Below are positions 52,426-63,514 of a DNA stretch of 64,000 bases, piece after piece. This DNA is from Eublepharis macularius (lineage: Eukaryota; Chordata; Lepidosauria; Squamata; Eublepharidae). A program made the translations under genes and the position numbers. The stretch spans positions 13,009,676 through 13,073,675 of the forward strand of contig NC_072792.1 in NCBI RefSeq assembly GCF_028583425.1, in the 5' to 3' direction. The notes under the pieces are model-generated. The model saw nothing but the letters and a program-made list of their open reading frames with translations, had not been told where the DNA came from and searched no databases. How positions within the stretch are numbered: the first letter of the stretch is position 1; each line of letters opens with the position of its first letter.

Positions 52426-53945
52426 TCAGAATTGGCATCGCTAGCTGGAATTCACGTCCTTGTCTAACACCCTAACCACTTTATCACATTGGTTCTTAGC
52501 TAGAACACACAAACAACGGGCTTATTGAGTAGTTACTTGTACTGCATACTGAGTTACAGGTTGGTACATGCTGAAATATCCTAAGTGACTACAGCAGGAG
52601 GTCAGACAAAGCCTTGTTATTCTTTGGATGGGTGGGAATTAAACAAACACAGGTAACGTTACAATAGAAGCCGGCTTAAATCTTAAACCCATTGGCCACA
52701 CAAAAATAGCCTTTTTTAAAAAAGGGGAAAATCTGAAATGGAAGTAGATAAAATGTGCAGGGCAACTTTAGTTATTAGGCAGCCACAGAAATGGTTGGAA
52801 AATTAAATAATAACCATCAAGGGAAAGGAGGTAAGTGAAGATAATTGTCTATGACTCAAGCATTGAGGTAATTACGGAGGAGCATTATTATTTACAATAA
52901 CTGCCTCTGGACATGAACATCACGTTATCTTTCTGTTAAATAATTTGGATGATTATGTATCTCCTCCCTTGTTACCTCCTTGCAATCTGGAAAGTGACTC
53001 TGAATGCAAATGTAAGGCTTGTGCAGGCTGGAGCTGCTTCGGCGAGCAGGCAGGTGTGGGCAGGTGTACGTTTCTCCCATTTCTGATCCTTCTCTTTCCG
53101 AGCACTTCTATTTGGATGCCAGCTTCTCCCCTTTTGTTGAATTATGCCTCATTATCAGGAAACAAAAATAACCTACAGTCTCTCCAGACTTTTGTTTCTA
53201 CGTGTTAATTAAAAATATCCTACTCACCATTTTTTCGGTTCGGTCAAACATAACTCACATCATGTGTTCTTGCTTCCATAGATGGGTGATTGGTCTGCTG
53301 GTCTGATTTATAACTCTGCTTTTGGCTGAAGGAGCTTCCAAAGCAAATGGCATCCTTTTTATTTACTGGTTTAAAGAATGGTTTTAAAGTTATTTTGAAA
53401 ACACTGGCGAGGAGGAAAAAGTTAGCTTTCCAGCTGCTAATGTCACCCTTGACCATAAATGGTGCTCTCCCCTAATATGACGGCTGTAGCCCTGATCTGC
53501 AGCATGCCACCTTATGTGAACACTGTGAAAATCCAAAATTAGCAAACGTGAACAGTAAGATGGATGAGATGGAAATGTTTACAGTTTTTCACAAATGGTT
53601 TTGACAGTCCTTCCTGTCACACACCACAGCTTCAGGCAAGAAGAAGGTGATTTATTGGCTTTGTTTGAAAAATAAGGAGCATGCACCAATTAAATTAATT
53701 AATACTCCTAGAACAAATGCTCATGTACACAAGTGGAATTCTTCACATCTAAAATGATGATGAAAAAGGAACTGGAAACTTGAGGCAGGAGGGGTGGTGG
53801 TGCATGCCTCATTTTGAAGATTTTTGGCACTCCTTGAAAAAATGTTGGCTTATTTGATTAGGTTGCACTCATATCCCCTCAGTGATACTGAATTTAATTG
53901 CTTCTGTAGGGAATATCTGTGCCTCATTACAAGTAATTTTTAAAA
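52426..53945. other. Unrecognised sequence
   Basis: About 1.5 kb of AT-rich, non-repetitive DNA with no gene I can support. A short open frame near 52945-53208 is cysteine-containing but has no recognisable domain. Confidence 0.35.
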
Positions 53946-54240
53946 GAGACCCAGTTTGGTGTAGTGGTTAAGAGCGCGACACTCTATTCTGGAGAACCGG
54001 GTTTGATTCCCCACTCCTTCCCTTGAAGCCAGCTGGGTGACCTTGGGTCAGTCACAGCTTCTCGGAGCTCTCTCAGCCCCTCCCACCTCACAGGGTGTTT
54101 TGTTGTGGGGATAATAATAACATACTTTGTAAAAACCACTCTAAGTGCGCATTAAGTTGTTCTGAAGGGTGATATATACAATGAATGTTGTTGTTTTTGT
54201 TGTTGTTGTTGTTGCTATTGTTGTTGTTGTTGTTAAAAAA
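53946..54240 (+). mobile_element. tRNA-derived SINE
   Basis: CCCAGTTTGGTGTAGTGGTT, A box TAGTGGTTAAGAGCG, B box GGTTTGATTCC and CTTGAAGCCAGCTGGGTGAC match the SINEs at 26075 and 28165. The tail is an L2-like GGTGATATATACAATG followed by an extended TTGTTGTTG run (54185-54234). Confidence 0.88.
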
Positions 54241-54613
54241 TCTTGCAAAGTGGAGACAGAATCTACCCAAAAAGTTGCCAGGTTGTAAGGAGGTAGCTAC
54301 AGTGAAGTCTTGGCTGCTCTTGAGCACGTGAAGAGCAACTGAATCATCTAGACACTGAGTGTACCCTAATCCTTCAATCTTCACTACAGTTGCCATTTTT
54401 ATTCCTGGCATAGTTTGGGTCCACCCCTGAGAACCCCTCCCAGAGGGCAAGGGCAGTAGGGAGGGCCCTGTAGGCATCAAGAAGGCCACCGCAAGCCCCA
54501 AATGCCTTCAGAGTCTGGAAGTTTACCTGAACCCAAGAGTGCACTGGGGATTCTGTAAATTTATTTCAAATATTTTAACCTTGCCTCTTCTCAATAAATT
54601 AGGTTGACTTATA

Positions 54614-54873
54614 GACCATTTCCACATGCCCTGAAAGGGACAGCACACAAACGGAACGCTGGCAACATCTCCATTTGCAAAACAAATGTGGGCTGTTGGG
54701 CTTCTGTTTTTTCACCATCTTTTCTGGGACTGCAGAAAGTGCATTCCCCCCCAAAAGGTGCTGAAAAACAGAAGCCAAATGGCCCACAACCGTTTTGCAA
54801 ATGAAGATTCATGAGGGGAAGCCACCAGCGTTTGGTAAGTGGGCTGTCCCTTTAAGGGCTAGTGGAAATGGTC
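54614..54873. mobile_element. Fold-back MITE, 260 bp, TSD ATA
   Basis: The ends are GACCATTTCCACATGCCCTG and CTAGTGGAAATGGTC. ATA is duplicated at 54611-54613 and 54874-54876. Arms facing inward include CAACAGCC-type and AAACAGAAGCC inverted blocks. It is related by its termini to the elements at 2530, 56129 and 58368. Confidence 0.75.
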
Positions 54874-54956
54874 ATAATGAAGTGTTGGAAATTTAGTAGT
54901 GTGAATAAAATACAGTAGAATAATACATCACAGATGTATGTGTGTTTAGCTTCTAA

Positions 54957-55074
54957 GGGCCAAGCTACACATTACGAATGACACTTGAACGGCAAGTGTA
55001 TTTCTCCCTGTTCACTTGCCCTCCACTCAATCCACTTGCTGTTCAAGTGTCATTCGTCATGTGTAGCTTGGCCC
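54957..55074. mobile_element. 118-bp fold-back MITE, TSD TAA
   Basis: GGGCCAAGCTACACATTACG and CATGTGTAGCTTGGCCC form the ends. TAA is duplicated at 54954-54956 and 55075-55077. It is the same length and core as the copy at 18535. Confidence 0.88.
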
Positions 55075-55115
55075 TAAGAAAAAGTTTATTCTAAAATAAA
55101 GGGGAAAGGGTTACT

Positions 55116-55636
55116 GTCAGGCTATGGATGACAGGCTATGGCAGAAAGATCCCTGGACCATTGCAGCAAGAATCCAGGCTCTTCATTAAATGGTTTTATT
55201 CAGAAATCAAATCATTTCTACAGATATGTCCATAGGGTTACTCAGAAGCAAGGTAAGCTACTAACCAGTAAGGATCAATTTGACAGGAATGGCAACCCTT
55301 TCTCTTAACTCACACATTTACTCCTTCCCCCTCCCATCAGCCAAACAGGACTTTTGGCACGAACATGTCCTGGGAATGCCTCATGTATTTGTACTATCAA
55401 GTCTAGACACTGAGAAAGCAGGAGATCAAAGTTGTAACATAACAGTTCATGGGAGTGAGCGGGGTACAAGGTCAGAAACACTGAGATAAGACACCTGTCA
55501 CTTCTGTAAGCCTGTGAATACAGAACAATTATGGCATTGGTAATATGGCATCAAGTTACAGCATGACACGTTTGTTCAGAACAGCATCACTGGTTCAGCA
55601 TGAAAATAATGGCATGGATGGGGCACAGACATGACA
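55116..55636 (-). mobile_element. Solo LTR (521 bp), perfect 5-bp TSD
   Basis: TGTCAGGCTATGGATGACAG ... GGGCACAGACATGACA, flanked by GTTAC on both sides (55111-55115 and 55637-55641). Same family and orientation as 21778-22323. No internal region remains. Confidence 0.88.
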
Positions 55637-55847
55637 GTTACATGGAAGGGAAAATAACAACAGCCCAACTAAACTCTATCTTGTTCCTTCTCTCTTTGTC
55701 GACTTTCTCTCTCTGTGCTTTCATTCCTGTAACTGATCCCTTTTGTACAAGCAGGATAGCTTAAGGCAGCTCTAGGCAGCCAACTCTAAGCAGCCACCGC
55801 TAAAACAAATCATGCCCAACACTATGTCTAATCATCAGAATGGAACT

Positions 55848-56055
55848 AGTGGTGGTGAAGTGGTTAGAGCATCACACTAGGATCTGGGAAACCCAGGTTC
55901 AAATTCCTCACACCACTACAGAAGCTTGCTGGGTGACCTTGCTGGCTACCCTACCTGACAGGGTTGCTGTGAGAATAAAATGGAGAAGAGATCAATGCAA
56001 GCTGCTTTGGATCCCATTGGGAATAGAGGCAGGGTGAAATAAATAAGGAAATAAC
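55848..56055 (+). mobile_element. tRNA-derived SINE, second family
   Basis: TAGTGGTGGTGAAGTGGTTAG carries an A box (GTGGTTAGAGCATC) and AACCCAGGTTCAAATTCC a B box. Then come TTGCTGGGTGACCTTGCTGG and a tail with GAATAGAGGCAGGGTGAAAT and AAATAAGGAAATAA. It differs from the 28165 family in the body. Confidence 0.75.
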
Positions 56056-56128
56056 CCTTGTGATGCCTTTGGGAGCAATACAGCTTTGCAAGGTTTCCAA
56101 AAGATGTGAAAATGTAACCTCTCATATT

Positions 56129-56341
56129 GGCCGATTCCACATGGCTTACCTGAAGCCGGGATGTTGTGGAACCTTTCGGATCATGCCAGAAAAAAATGCG
56201 GAAGATCGCGTTTTCTCACGCGAGTTTTGTGCGACATCGCGCAAAATTCGCATGAGAAAACGCGATCTTCCGCATTTTTTCCGGCATGATCTGCAATGTT
56301 CCGCAACGTCCCGGCTTCAGGTAAGCCGTGTGGTATCAGCC
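56129..56341. mobile_element. Fold-back MITE, 213 bp, TSD ATT
   Basis: A nearly perfect palindrome. GGCCGATTCCACATGGCTTA faces TAAGCCGTGTGGTATCAGCC, and GCGGAAGATCGCGTTTTCTC faces its complement around GTGCGACATCGCGCAA. ATT is duplicated at 56126-56128 and 56342-56344. Confidence 0.85.
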
Positions 56342-56649
56342 ATTGTCATCTCCCGCCTCAAATAGGTACAAAAATGGAAAATGTTTGAGGAAAAAGTAGC
56401 ATTGGTGTGACTGGCCCGAAAAAAAGGCTACCGTGAGCAGAAATTACTGGGGGAAATAGATTAGGTGCACAGGTTTATGCAGGGCAGCATGGTACTTCAT
56501 ATAGACCATGAAGAAGTTTAAAGGTTAAGAAACTCCATCTTGAATGGAACCTGGATGTGTATCACTTAGTCCCAGTCAGAAAACATTTTGCACTTACTTG
56601 AAGTTTCCAAGTTATCCAAAAGAGTTAACCAGGTTAGTCTGTAGTCACA

Positions 56650-56828
56650 AAATAGTAAAAAGTCCAGTAGCACCTTTAAGACTAACCAACTTTATTGTAG
56701 CATAAGCTTTCGAGAATCACAGCTCTGTTCGTCTCTTCTTCCTGCATCTGACAAAGAGAGCTGTGGTTCTCAAAAGCTTATGCTACAATGAAGTTGGTTA
56801 GTCTTAAAGGTGCTACTGGACTCTTTTC
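56650..56828. mobile_element. Head-to-head pair of hammerhead-bearing repeats
   Basis: The left copy (minus orientation, about 56650-56750) begins AAAAGTCCAGTAGCACCTTT and passes CAACTTTATTGTAGCATAAG. The right copy (plus, about 56743-56828) ends with TTGGTTAGTCTTAAAGGTGC and CTACTGGACTCTTTT. Together they form an inverted repeat of about 180 bp. Each contains remnants of the hammerhead core (GAGA...TCTC-GAAA-GCTTATGC on the left copy's coding strand; CTGACAA and AAAA on the right copy). Confidence 0.75.
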
Positions 56829-56869
56829 GAGTTATCCAAGTTTTCAGGGGCAGCCTCAAGTAGAGCATA

Positions 56870-57180
56870 TTATAAGAAGCAAGTCTCAAGAGTTACAGAG
56901 GCATTGATAAGTGTGGCCAATTCAGTTGTGTCAAGAAAGGGAAACATCTCATCGACAAAACACAAATGGCAAAAGACAGTACTAACAATTGCTCTGAGCT
57001 GCTTCTCTGTTAGTAGAGCTGGATCCAGGAGCAGCTTAAACTCTTCACATGATTGGCTAAAGATAGCCGGACTACAGTTGCCACTTTTGTCTGGATTCAG
57101 TTTCAGCTTCCTCGGCCTCATCTCCTTCATCACAGCATTCATACGCCTGTCTAAGACTAAAGTAAGCAGCTTGTGAGGGC
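56870..57180 (-). mobile_element. L2-type LINE reverse transcriptase fragment
   Basis: The minus strand gives MKEMRPRKLKLNPDKSG, LLLDPALLTEKQLRAIVS and HLCFVDEMFPFLDTTELATL. These match the thumb/connection region of L2-like reverse transcriptases (NPDKTE, LGVLLDPAL, QLRLV...PFL..-type blocks). Both ends are truncated and there is no catalytic motif. Confidence 0.65.
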
Positions 57181-57289
57181 TTCATTAATGATGGGTATAG
57201 TGGGGTGCCATTGTCATATCGGTGATACTCAACCCCATAGCCACAGGTCATCTCAGTGTCATCTCAGCTGAAGGCTCTGTCAATTGCAC

Positions 57290-57560
57290 CTATTGACATG
57301 AGGACAGTTTTAAAAGACAGAGGCAGTGGAGATTGCTCCTCAGAGGGTTTGTTAATTTCATCTTTGCCTCCCTGAAGAGGAGGTGAAATTGGTAGAGCCT
57401 TAATGGCAGTGAAGATGAAATTAACAAACCCTCTAAGGAGCGATCTGCACCAGCTCTGTCTTTTTAAACTATGCTTCCCAGCTAATATTGCGTCTCCCTA
57501 CACTTGAATGTCCTCGTGTAAGATGTCTTGTGTAGAGAGACTCTCATTCAGCATTAGAAA
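57290..57560. mobile_element. Fold-back element related to 9005-9663
   Basis: AGAGGGTTTGTTAATTTCAT faces ATGAAATTAACAAACCCTCT, and AAAAGACAGAGGC faces CTCTGTCTTTTT. The right end, CTACACTTGAATGTCCTCGT, is the uninterrupted equivalent of the site split by insertions at 9663/15949. Confidence 0.6.
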
Positions 57561-58364
57561 GTATTAGGAAGAGGGCAGATGCCATGCTTGAAGTCCCATA
57601 CTGAGGAATAATTTCCAATGCAAAGCAGCTGATGGACTCCAGAGATCTAGAGACTTTTGGGCAGTCTTTTTGGCTCTATTATCCACTCTGGGCTAACAAT
57701 CAATTCCCACAGATCTGGTGGCCAGACATGGACTAGCTGAAATCTGTCCATCACATCAGTCGGCCACATAATCTTATTTTAACTTTTAAAAACGCAGAAG
57801 CAATATTTTCAGTGAGAAGATTTTTAAAAGTTCCTTTTCTCCTAAACTGACCGTTATGAAAGAAGTTTGCTAAAACATCTGCAACCAACTCACCACCCAG
57901 GCTTATGGGTAGAAAGTGTTGCCCAACTTGTTCATGTGAGTCTCACGGACTCTGAACGTGAAATACTGTGCTAATTAAATTGGACATCTGCCTGTTCTGT
58001 AATATCTCTAGCTTGATCTTTTTGGATTTGCTACTTTAAACGAGATGCCAATCAGACTTCCAGTAAGTTTTGTTTAAACAAAGGCTTTAATGATTGGATA
58101 CATCTACAGTAGTCCCTGAATATCTGCTATTTCTCTGTCTCTGTTACACTTCCTTGTTTCAAACCTTCATTTTTGTCTTGCCTTTCTTGGTTGTTTTTAG
58201 AAATTTCAGCCCTGATTGCTACATAGGAAATTGTGTTCATTATTAACAATAATGCACCATTTACTTGAAAGGAAGATGTTGCTGAATATAAGACGACCCC
58301 CTTAAAATTGGACATAACTCTAACTTGAATGCAAATCCAGATTCAGATTTATTCAGTCTATGAC
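57561..58364. other. Unrecognised sequence
   Basis: No gene or repeat recognised. Confidence 0.3.
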
Positions 58365-58367
58365 CAG

Positions 58368-58992
58368 GGCCGATTCCAGATGGGCACAAATAGAGTGAGT
58401 GCTTTCACTTTTTCAGCGACCTCACTCGTAAAAACCCGCAATTTCCCGTCCTGGCTTACCTGCGGTCCATGGCGCTCAGTTGCGCTCTATAAGCGGACGG
58501 TGTGAACGCGGTATTGCGGGTTTGCACACTTCTGGACGATTTGTTGCCGCGGAGAGGCCCTCCCCTTTCCCTCCTTCCTTTGCTGGCTGGCCGGCAACAA
58601 TATTCCCTTAATTTTTTTTTAAAAAAACGGGCACCATTTGCGCAGTCACACGTTTGCGCACAATGAACTGCGCAAATGTGCACAAATGCACAAATGCACA
58701 AAAGCGTACAAAAGTCGACGCTGCATATTCGCAAACCTGCGCGTTTGCGAATTTGCGTAAAACACGTAAAAAATTTTTTTTTAAAAAAAATGAAATGCGA
58801 ACCAATGAAGGCCCCCGACGTCAACTGTGACGGGGAGGAAACAACCAATCCTGGGTACCTCAGTTGGCCGTGTGAACATCTGGAAGCGGGACGGCATGGC
58901 ACGCTGCGAGACAAAGTGGATGGAGACGAAAGTGGCCGGTAAGCGATTATTTCCACAGAAAAACCGCAATTTCTAGCCATCTGGAATTGGCC
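58368..58992. mobile_element. Fold-back element, 625 bp, TSD CAG
   Basis: The ends are GGCCGATTCCAGATGG and CCATCTGGAATTGGCC. CAG is duplicated at 58365-58367 and 58993-58995. Arms pair over much of the length (for example GCAAATGTGCACAAATGCAC-type and GCGTTTGCGAATTTGCG blocks near the centre). There is no coding capacity. The minus-strand frame at 58456-58980 is an artefact. Confidence 0.8.
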
Positions 58993-59052
58993 CAGTACAA
59001 CTCGAAAGGTCAGAAAAACTTACATTAGAGCAAATTAAAAAGTACAGAAGTT

Positions 59053-60309
59053 ACCCTGAGAAGTCACACCAAACAGGGTGGGTTAGGAATGCCTGATATT
59101 AGATTGTATTATGAGGCTACCCAACTTACTTACCTGGTCCTTATGTTGCAGTCTGACTTTAAGGCTGACTGGAAAGCTATTGAACAGCACTACACACTAC
59201 CCAAAACAATGCAGGAAACTATTTGGAACTCAGCACCTGAACGTCCCAAGGCAATTAAAAACCACTTACTTTTAGCTCCGGCACTAGGGATTTGGGACAA
59301 AAATAGGGCTTCAGTAGCACTGTCCTTTTCTCCTTTTTCATGTTTTACAGGACAAAAGTGGTTTATACCTGCCCTCAGTAAAGACTCCTTTGCAGAATGG
59401 AAATCTAAACAGCTTACGACGTTTGTCGATATAACCTCAAGAGGGCAGCTCTTATCTAAACAACTGATTGAAGCACGGTTGCAAGCCAAGATTTCTTGGC
59501 TCCAATACCTGCAGGTTCAACACCTTGTAGCTGCTCCTGAGATACAAAGCTCCCTAAAGCGTGAGATAACTGAATTTGAAGAAATACTGAAATCAGGTGG
59601 CAGTGGAAGTAAGGGTCTTCTATCAAAGATTTACAAAATAATGTTGAAAGCCCAAAAAAGCAAGCCTTATTCATACCAACTGGCTTGGGAAACATACTGC
59701 GGTATTAAATTTTCTGAGGCACAGTGGTCAAGCATTTGGAACTCCCCGATATTTAAGACTAATTTAATTTCTGTAAAGTCACAATCTCAAAAACTTTTGA
59801 CACGTTGGTATATCACTCCTCAGAAGCTTAACTATGCCAATAAAATAATATCGCCCAAATGTTGGAAAGGATGTGGTGAGGTGGGGTCCTTTATTCACTG
59901 TTGGTGGACATGTCCTTTGATAAGCAAATTTTGGTCCGATGTAACAACTGTTATCAAACAAATGTTGGGTATTATAGTTCCTTTTAAACCTGAAACAATT
60001 TTACTTAACTTATGGTCAAGCTATGATATACCCACTATTATAAGGAAAAGGGTGGCTATGCTTTTAGCTGCAGCTAAAACAGCCATCGCTTTGAGGTGGA
60101 AGGACCCTAGACCCCCTACACTACCCCTGTGGTTTAACAAAGTTTGGGACCAGTATTACATGGAGAAGGTAACATATCAAATCTGTTGTTCTGAATCGCC
60201 AATGATACAATCAGACTTTTGGGAAGACTGGCTTCCAGTACTAGATCATTTGATTACAGAAGACATTGGTCCCAGCAAAAAATATCCAATAGACCCTTTC
60301 TTATTGTAA
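59053..60309 (+). pseudogene. L1 ORF2p C-terminal fragment (open frame)
   Basis: The frame is open from the truncation point to the TAA at 60307-60309, and the first internal ATG is at 59089 (406 residues). It lacks the endonuclease and reverse transcriptase catalytic motifs. It includes KQGGLGMPDIRLYYEA just after the RT region, the helical C-terminal part, and the terminal knuckle CWKGCGEVGSFIHCWWTCP near residues 259-277. The equivalent block in the other L1 is CWKC...HMWWTC. It cannot support retrotransposition alone. No promoter is visible. Confidence 0.88.
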
Positions 60310-60377
60310 CCTTAATAGTGTGAAACTTTTGGTTCTCCAAATATGTATGTTTTATTGTAGGCTACATGTAGGCACTT

Positions 60378-60380
<3 letters not shown>

Positions 60381-60428
<48 letters not shown>
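60381..60428. repeat. (CT)n microsatellite
   Basis: About 24 CT dinucleotides in the 3' UTR of the truncated L1. Confidence 0.9.
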
Positions 60429-60433
<5 letters not shown>

Positions 60434-60599
60434 TGTTTTACCAATTTACCTGTACTGTTAAAACTTGTTTACTTTTGTTTACTGTTGATAAATTTGTTAA
60501 ATCAAAAAATTGTTGAAAAATAAAAAATGTTGTAAAAAGTACAGAAGGTCCATCCTGCTATACAGCAGTCAAAAATTTACAAAAATTTTAAATCCCGAC

Positions 60600-60925
60600 A
60601 GATTTTTCAAGCCTCTGAAAATTTTTTTGCACAGTTAATAGCAATCTGCTGATTAACACCCATTTGAAGCTTCTTTGAAACATCAACAACAGAAAATCCT
60701 GAAAAACTTTTAAGCAATGGGGCAATTGTATTTGAATGACTACACTGATAAAACTGGCAATATAACAGGACTTGCTCCACTGATTCCTCCTCTTCAATGC
60801 CACAGGGACAGATTCTCGCCTTTATGGGGACCTTGTTATATCTACCCACCAAAACTGCAGAGGGGAGAGCTCGCCATCTTGCCAACATATAAGCTCTCCT
60901 TTGGTTAGGTACCTCAAAAAAGGAG
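60600..60925 (-). pseudogene. Retroelement protein C-terminal fragment with a CPCG...C motif
   Basis: The minus strand is open for over 100 residues. It includes RRAYMLARWRALPSAVLVGR, KARICPCGIEEEESVEQVLL and YCQFYQCSHSNTI. The spacing C-P-C ... E-x-V-x-Q/H-V-L-L-x-C resembles the zinc-binding segment at the end of some non-LTR retrotransposon proteins. I cannot assign a clade. The frame runs on into the adjacent fold-back element, so the apparent N-terminus is artificial. Confidence 0.45.
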
Positions 60926-60929
60926 ACAT

Positions 60930-61622
60930 AGGGAGCTGGAACGACAAGATATCTATGACTTTTTTCACGGGGAGAACACTTGTTTGTTCTCACAAGTTTT
61001 CCTGGGAAGTGAAGTCCCAGTGTCCTTCCCCTCTCTGTTAGAATCGCTGCCTGAAGAGCCAGAGAAAGCCGGAGGCAGCAGCAGCTTTTGCAAATCGTTC
61101 CTCCAGTCACAATCCTGCTGGACAAGAGGGCTCTCAACGATCGTTTGGGGGTGGGCAGCTGCTATTTTCTCCCTGGGCGTCCTGCTCCCAGGGAGCTGCT
61201 CTGGAGAAAGCTGCCACATTCGGTGAAACTCCAGCTGCAGCGACAGTGGAAGAATCTGCTGCTGCTCTAACATGCCCTTCCCCTGCTCCTGAGCTCCTGG
61301 AGAAAAACTGGAATTAGGGCATGCAGCAGTTTTCTCCAGAGCAGCTCCCCGGGAGCAGGACACCCAGGGAGAAAGTAGCAGCTGCCCGCCCCCAAATGAT
61401 CATTGGGAGCCCCCAAATGATCGTTGGGAGCCCTCTTGTCCAGCAGGATTGTGACTGGAGGAACGATTTGCAAAAGTCGCTGCTGCCCCCGGCTTTCTCT
61501 GGCTCTTCAGCCAGTGATTCTAACCGAGAGGGGAGGACACTGGGACTTCAGTTCCCAGGAAAACTTGTGAGAACAATCAAATGTTCTCCATGTGAAAAAA
61601 GTCACTTGTAGCTTGGCTCTCG
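60930..61622. mobile_element. Large fold-back element related to 29882-30586
   Basis: GTGTCCTTCCCCTCTCTGTT, GAATCGCTGCCTGAAGAGCC and their complements form long arms. The right end is AAAAAAGTCACTTGTAGCTT followed by GGCTC (to 61620). The left tip is eroded or replaced (ATCTATGACTTTTTTCACGG), so the TSD cannot be read. Confidence 0.7.
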
Positions 61623-61744
61623 GAAAATTTGGGATGTTGTTTGTTGCCCAGTATCAAACAGCCTTTGTTTGACCATTGCTTTTGCTTGGTCATATCTCAT
61701 TTTCAGAGTGTTTTCTCAACAGAATCCTAAACTCTGTAGTCTGC

Positions 61745-62520
61745 AATTTATTTATTTATTTATATTTCAATTTATATACTGCCCATCCCCCGGGGCTCTG
61801 GGCGGTGAACAGTTAAAATCGATAAAAACAAGAACTAAAATCAATATACAAACAATAAAACAAATTAACAAAGTGCAGTGGTGGGGAGAACCCTCCCCCA
61901 CCCCAAAGGTGGGAGGCCGACATGGCACCGCCCCCTTCAATCACCAAATGCCTGGCGGAACAGCTCTGTCTTACAGGCCCGGCGGAACGATAATATGTCC
62001 TGCTGGGCATGGGTTTCCATTGACACAGCATTCCACCAGGCTGGGGCCAGGACTGAAAAGGCCCTGGCCCTGGTTGAAGCGAGGCGGGCTTCCTTAGGGC
62101 CGGGGACCGCAAGTAAATATTTATTCGCTGATCGAAGTGATCTCCGGGGAATGTACAGGGAGAGGCGGTCCCGAAGATATGCCGGTCCCAATCCACTCAG
62201 GGCTTTAAAGGTAAGAACCAACACTTTGAACCTGATTCGGAATTCAACCAGAAGCCAGTGCAGCTGGTGCAGGACAGGTGTGATGTGTGATTGGTAAGGT
62301 ATACCAGTCAGGACCCATGCCGCCGCATTCTGGACCAGTTGTAGTTTCCAGATCAGGCCCAGGGGTAGCCCAGCGTAGAGTGAGTTACAGTAATCTAGCC
62401 TGGAGGTGACCGTTGCATGGATCACTGTAGCCAGGTCCTGGGGCGTCAGGTAGGGGGCAAGTTGCCTGATCTGACGAAGATGGGAAAATGCAGATGGATA
62501 GCCTTCACCCCAGAAGAGTG
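61745..62520 (-). mobile_element. L2-type LINE, RT C-terminus and 3' UTR
   Basis: Minus orientation. The 3' tail is at 61745-61850 (TTTATTTATTTATTTATATT and GCTCTGGGCGGTGAACAG, read on plus). It is 5'-truncated near 62520. The coding part is given separately. Confidence 0.85.
61937..62425 (-). pseudogene. L2 reverse transcriptase C-terminal fragment
   Basis: A 162-residue open frame with SRLDYCNSLYAGLPLG, LHWLLVEFRIRFKVLVLTF, LSGLGPAYLRDRL and ARAFSVLAPAWWNAV. These are the ordered hallmark blocks of L2-like LINE C-termini (SRLDYCN..L, HWLPV..RI.FK, FSV.AP..WN). Catalytic RT motifs are upstream and missing. It is intact over this length, unlike the broken copy at 25262-25925. Confidence 0.85.
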
Positions 62521-63514
62521 ATAATTATCTTGGATAACTAGGGTGTCAGACCCTGTGGGTTAAATGCAAGATTTAGCCAAACATTGATAGAGGCAAATGT
62601 AAGATGACCTTTTCTCTTAAAGGCATACTGGTGAAAAAGGGTAGTCCTGCATTTGAGTAAATACTGTAACTGCTTTTAGAAGTAAATCTATCTTTTGTAT
62701 TTGTGCACGGTTTTAATCTTGATGGCATATATAATACTTGCTATTGTTTCAACACGTCTATTTGATCATATCTTTTTTAACTACAGCAACTATAACAATA
62801 ACTTTTACATGCAGTGTATCAATATAGTAAAAACTAGTCTCACTTAATTTCTTTTATTCCTGAATTTTTTTTCTTTCTTTAGATCATTCTAATGATCTCG
62901 ATAACAATTAGCAAAAAGGAGCAGAAGATGGTATAAAACACTGTGGGTCATAAAAGCAATACTGTTGTCAGCTTTTCCACTCTACGTTGTACTAATATTT
63001 GAAATTTAACATTTAAGTAAGCAATTTTTGTTCTACTTATGGCAGCAGCTGTTTAGTCAATTCCCACAGGGTTTTAAAAGTCATTAAGGTATAAAACAAT
63101 GCATTTGTATACTGGTACAATAGATACTTTTTGAGCAGCATTTTTAGGCAGAAAATGTCTTAAATAAGAGAAGATTTAATATCTGTGAGAAGCAAAGCCA
63201 TTTACTGCTTTGAAAAAGCTTCACAATTGTGGCAAAGCAGCCCCACATAATGTATTAAATCCTCCATTAAGGTTCATTAATGCCCAGTGATAATGGATCT
63301 GAGGGAAACGGTTTGAAAAGTACATTTGCTGTGGGCTTGTAATATCTCTGGTTTTGTGGCTCTATGTCTCATTTTTAATATTCTAGTTGGTGCGGGGAGG
63401 GGGGACACTACATCAGTATAGGTAACTGTACATCAGCTCATTGAGCCACCCAACTTTGTAAATCAGTCTATATGTTTGTTCTTGTTTGGCTTAAATTACA
63501 AACCTACTTTCTAG
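62521..63514. other. Unrecognised AT-rich sequence
   Basis: No repeat or gene recognised in about 1 kb of AT-rich DNA. Confidence 0.35.

Larger units (their letters stand above)
59051..60533 (+). mobile_element. 5'-truncated L1, 1.48 kb, 14-bp TSD
   Basis: AAAAAGTACAGAAG is duplicated exactly at 59037-59050 and 60534-60547. Inside is the C-terminal third of an L1 ORF2, a short 3' UTR with a (CT)n microsatellite (60381-60428), and an A-rich end with AAATAAAAAATG. The exact TSD and uninterrupted frame suggest a fairly recent insertion. It belongs to a different L1 subfamily from 9718-15886, judging by the sequence of the knuckle region. Confidence 0.92.

Noticed and set aside
58456..58980. A 174-codon minus-strand gene
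   Set aside because: It lies wholly inside a fold-back element with complementary ends and a 3-bp TSD. The translation has no domain.
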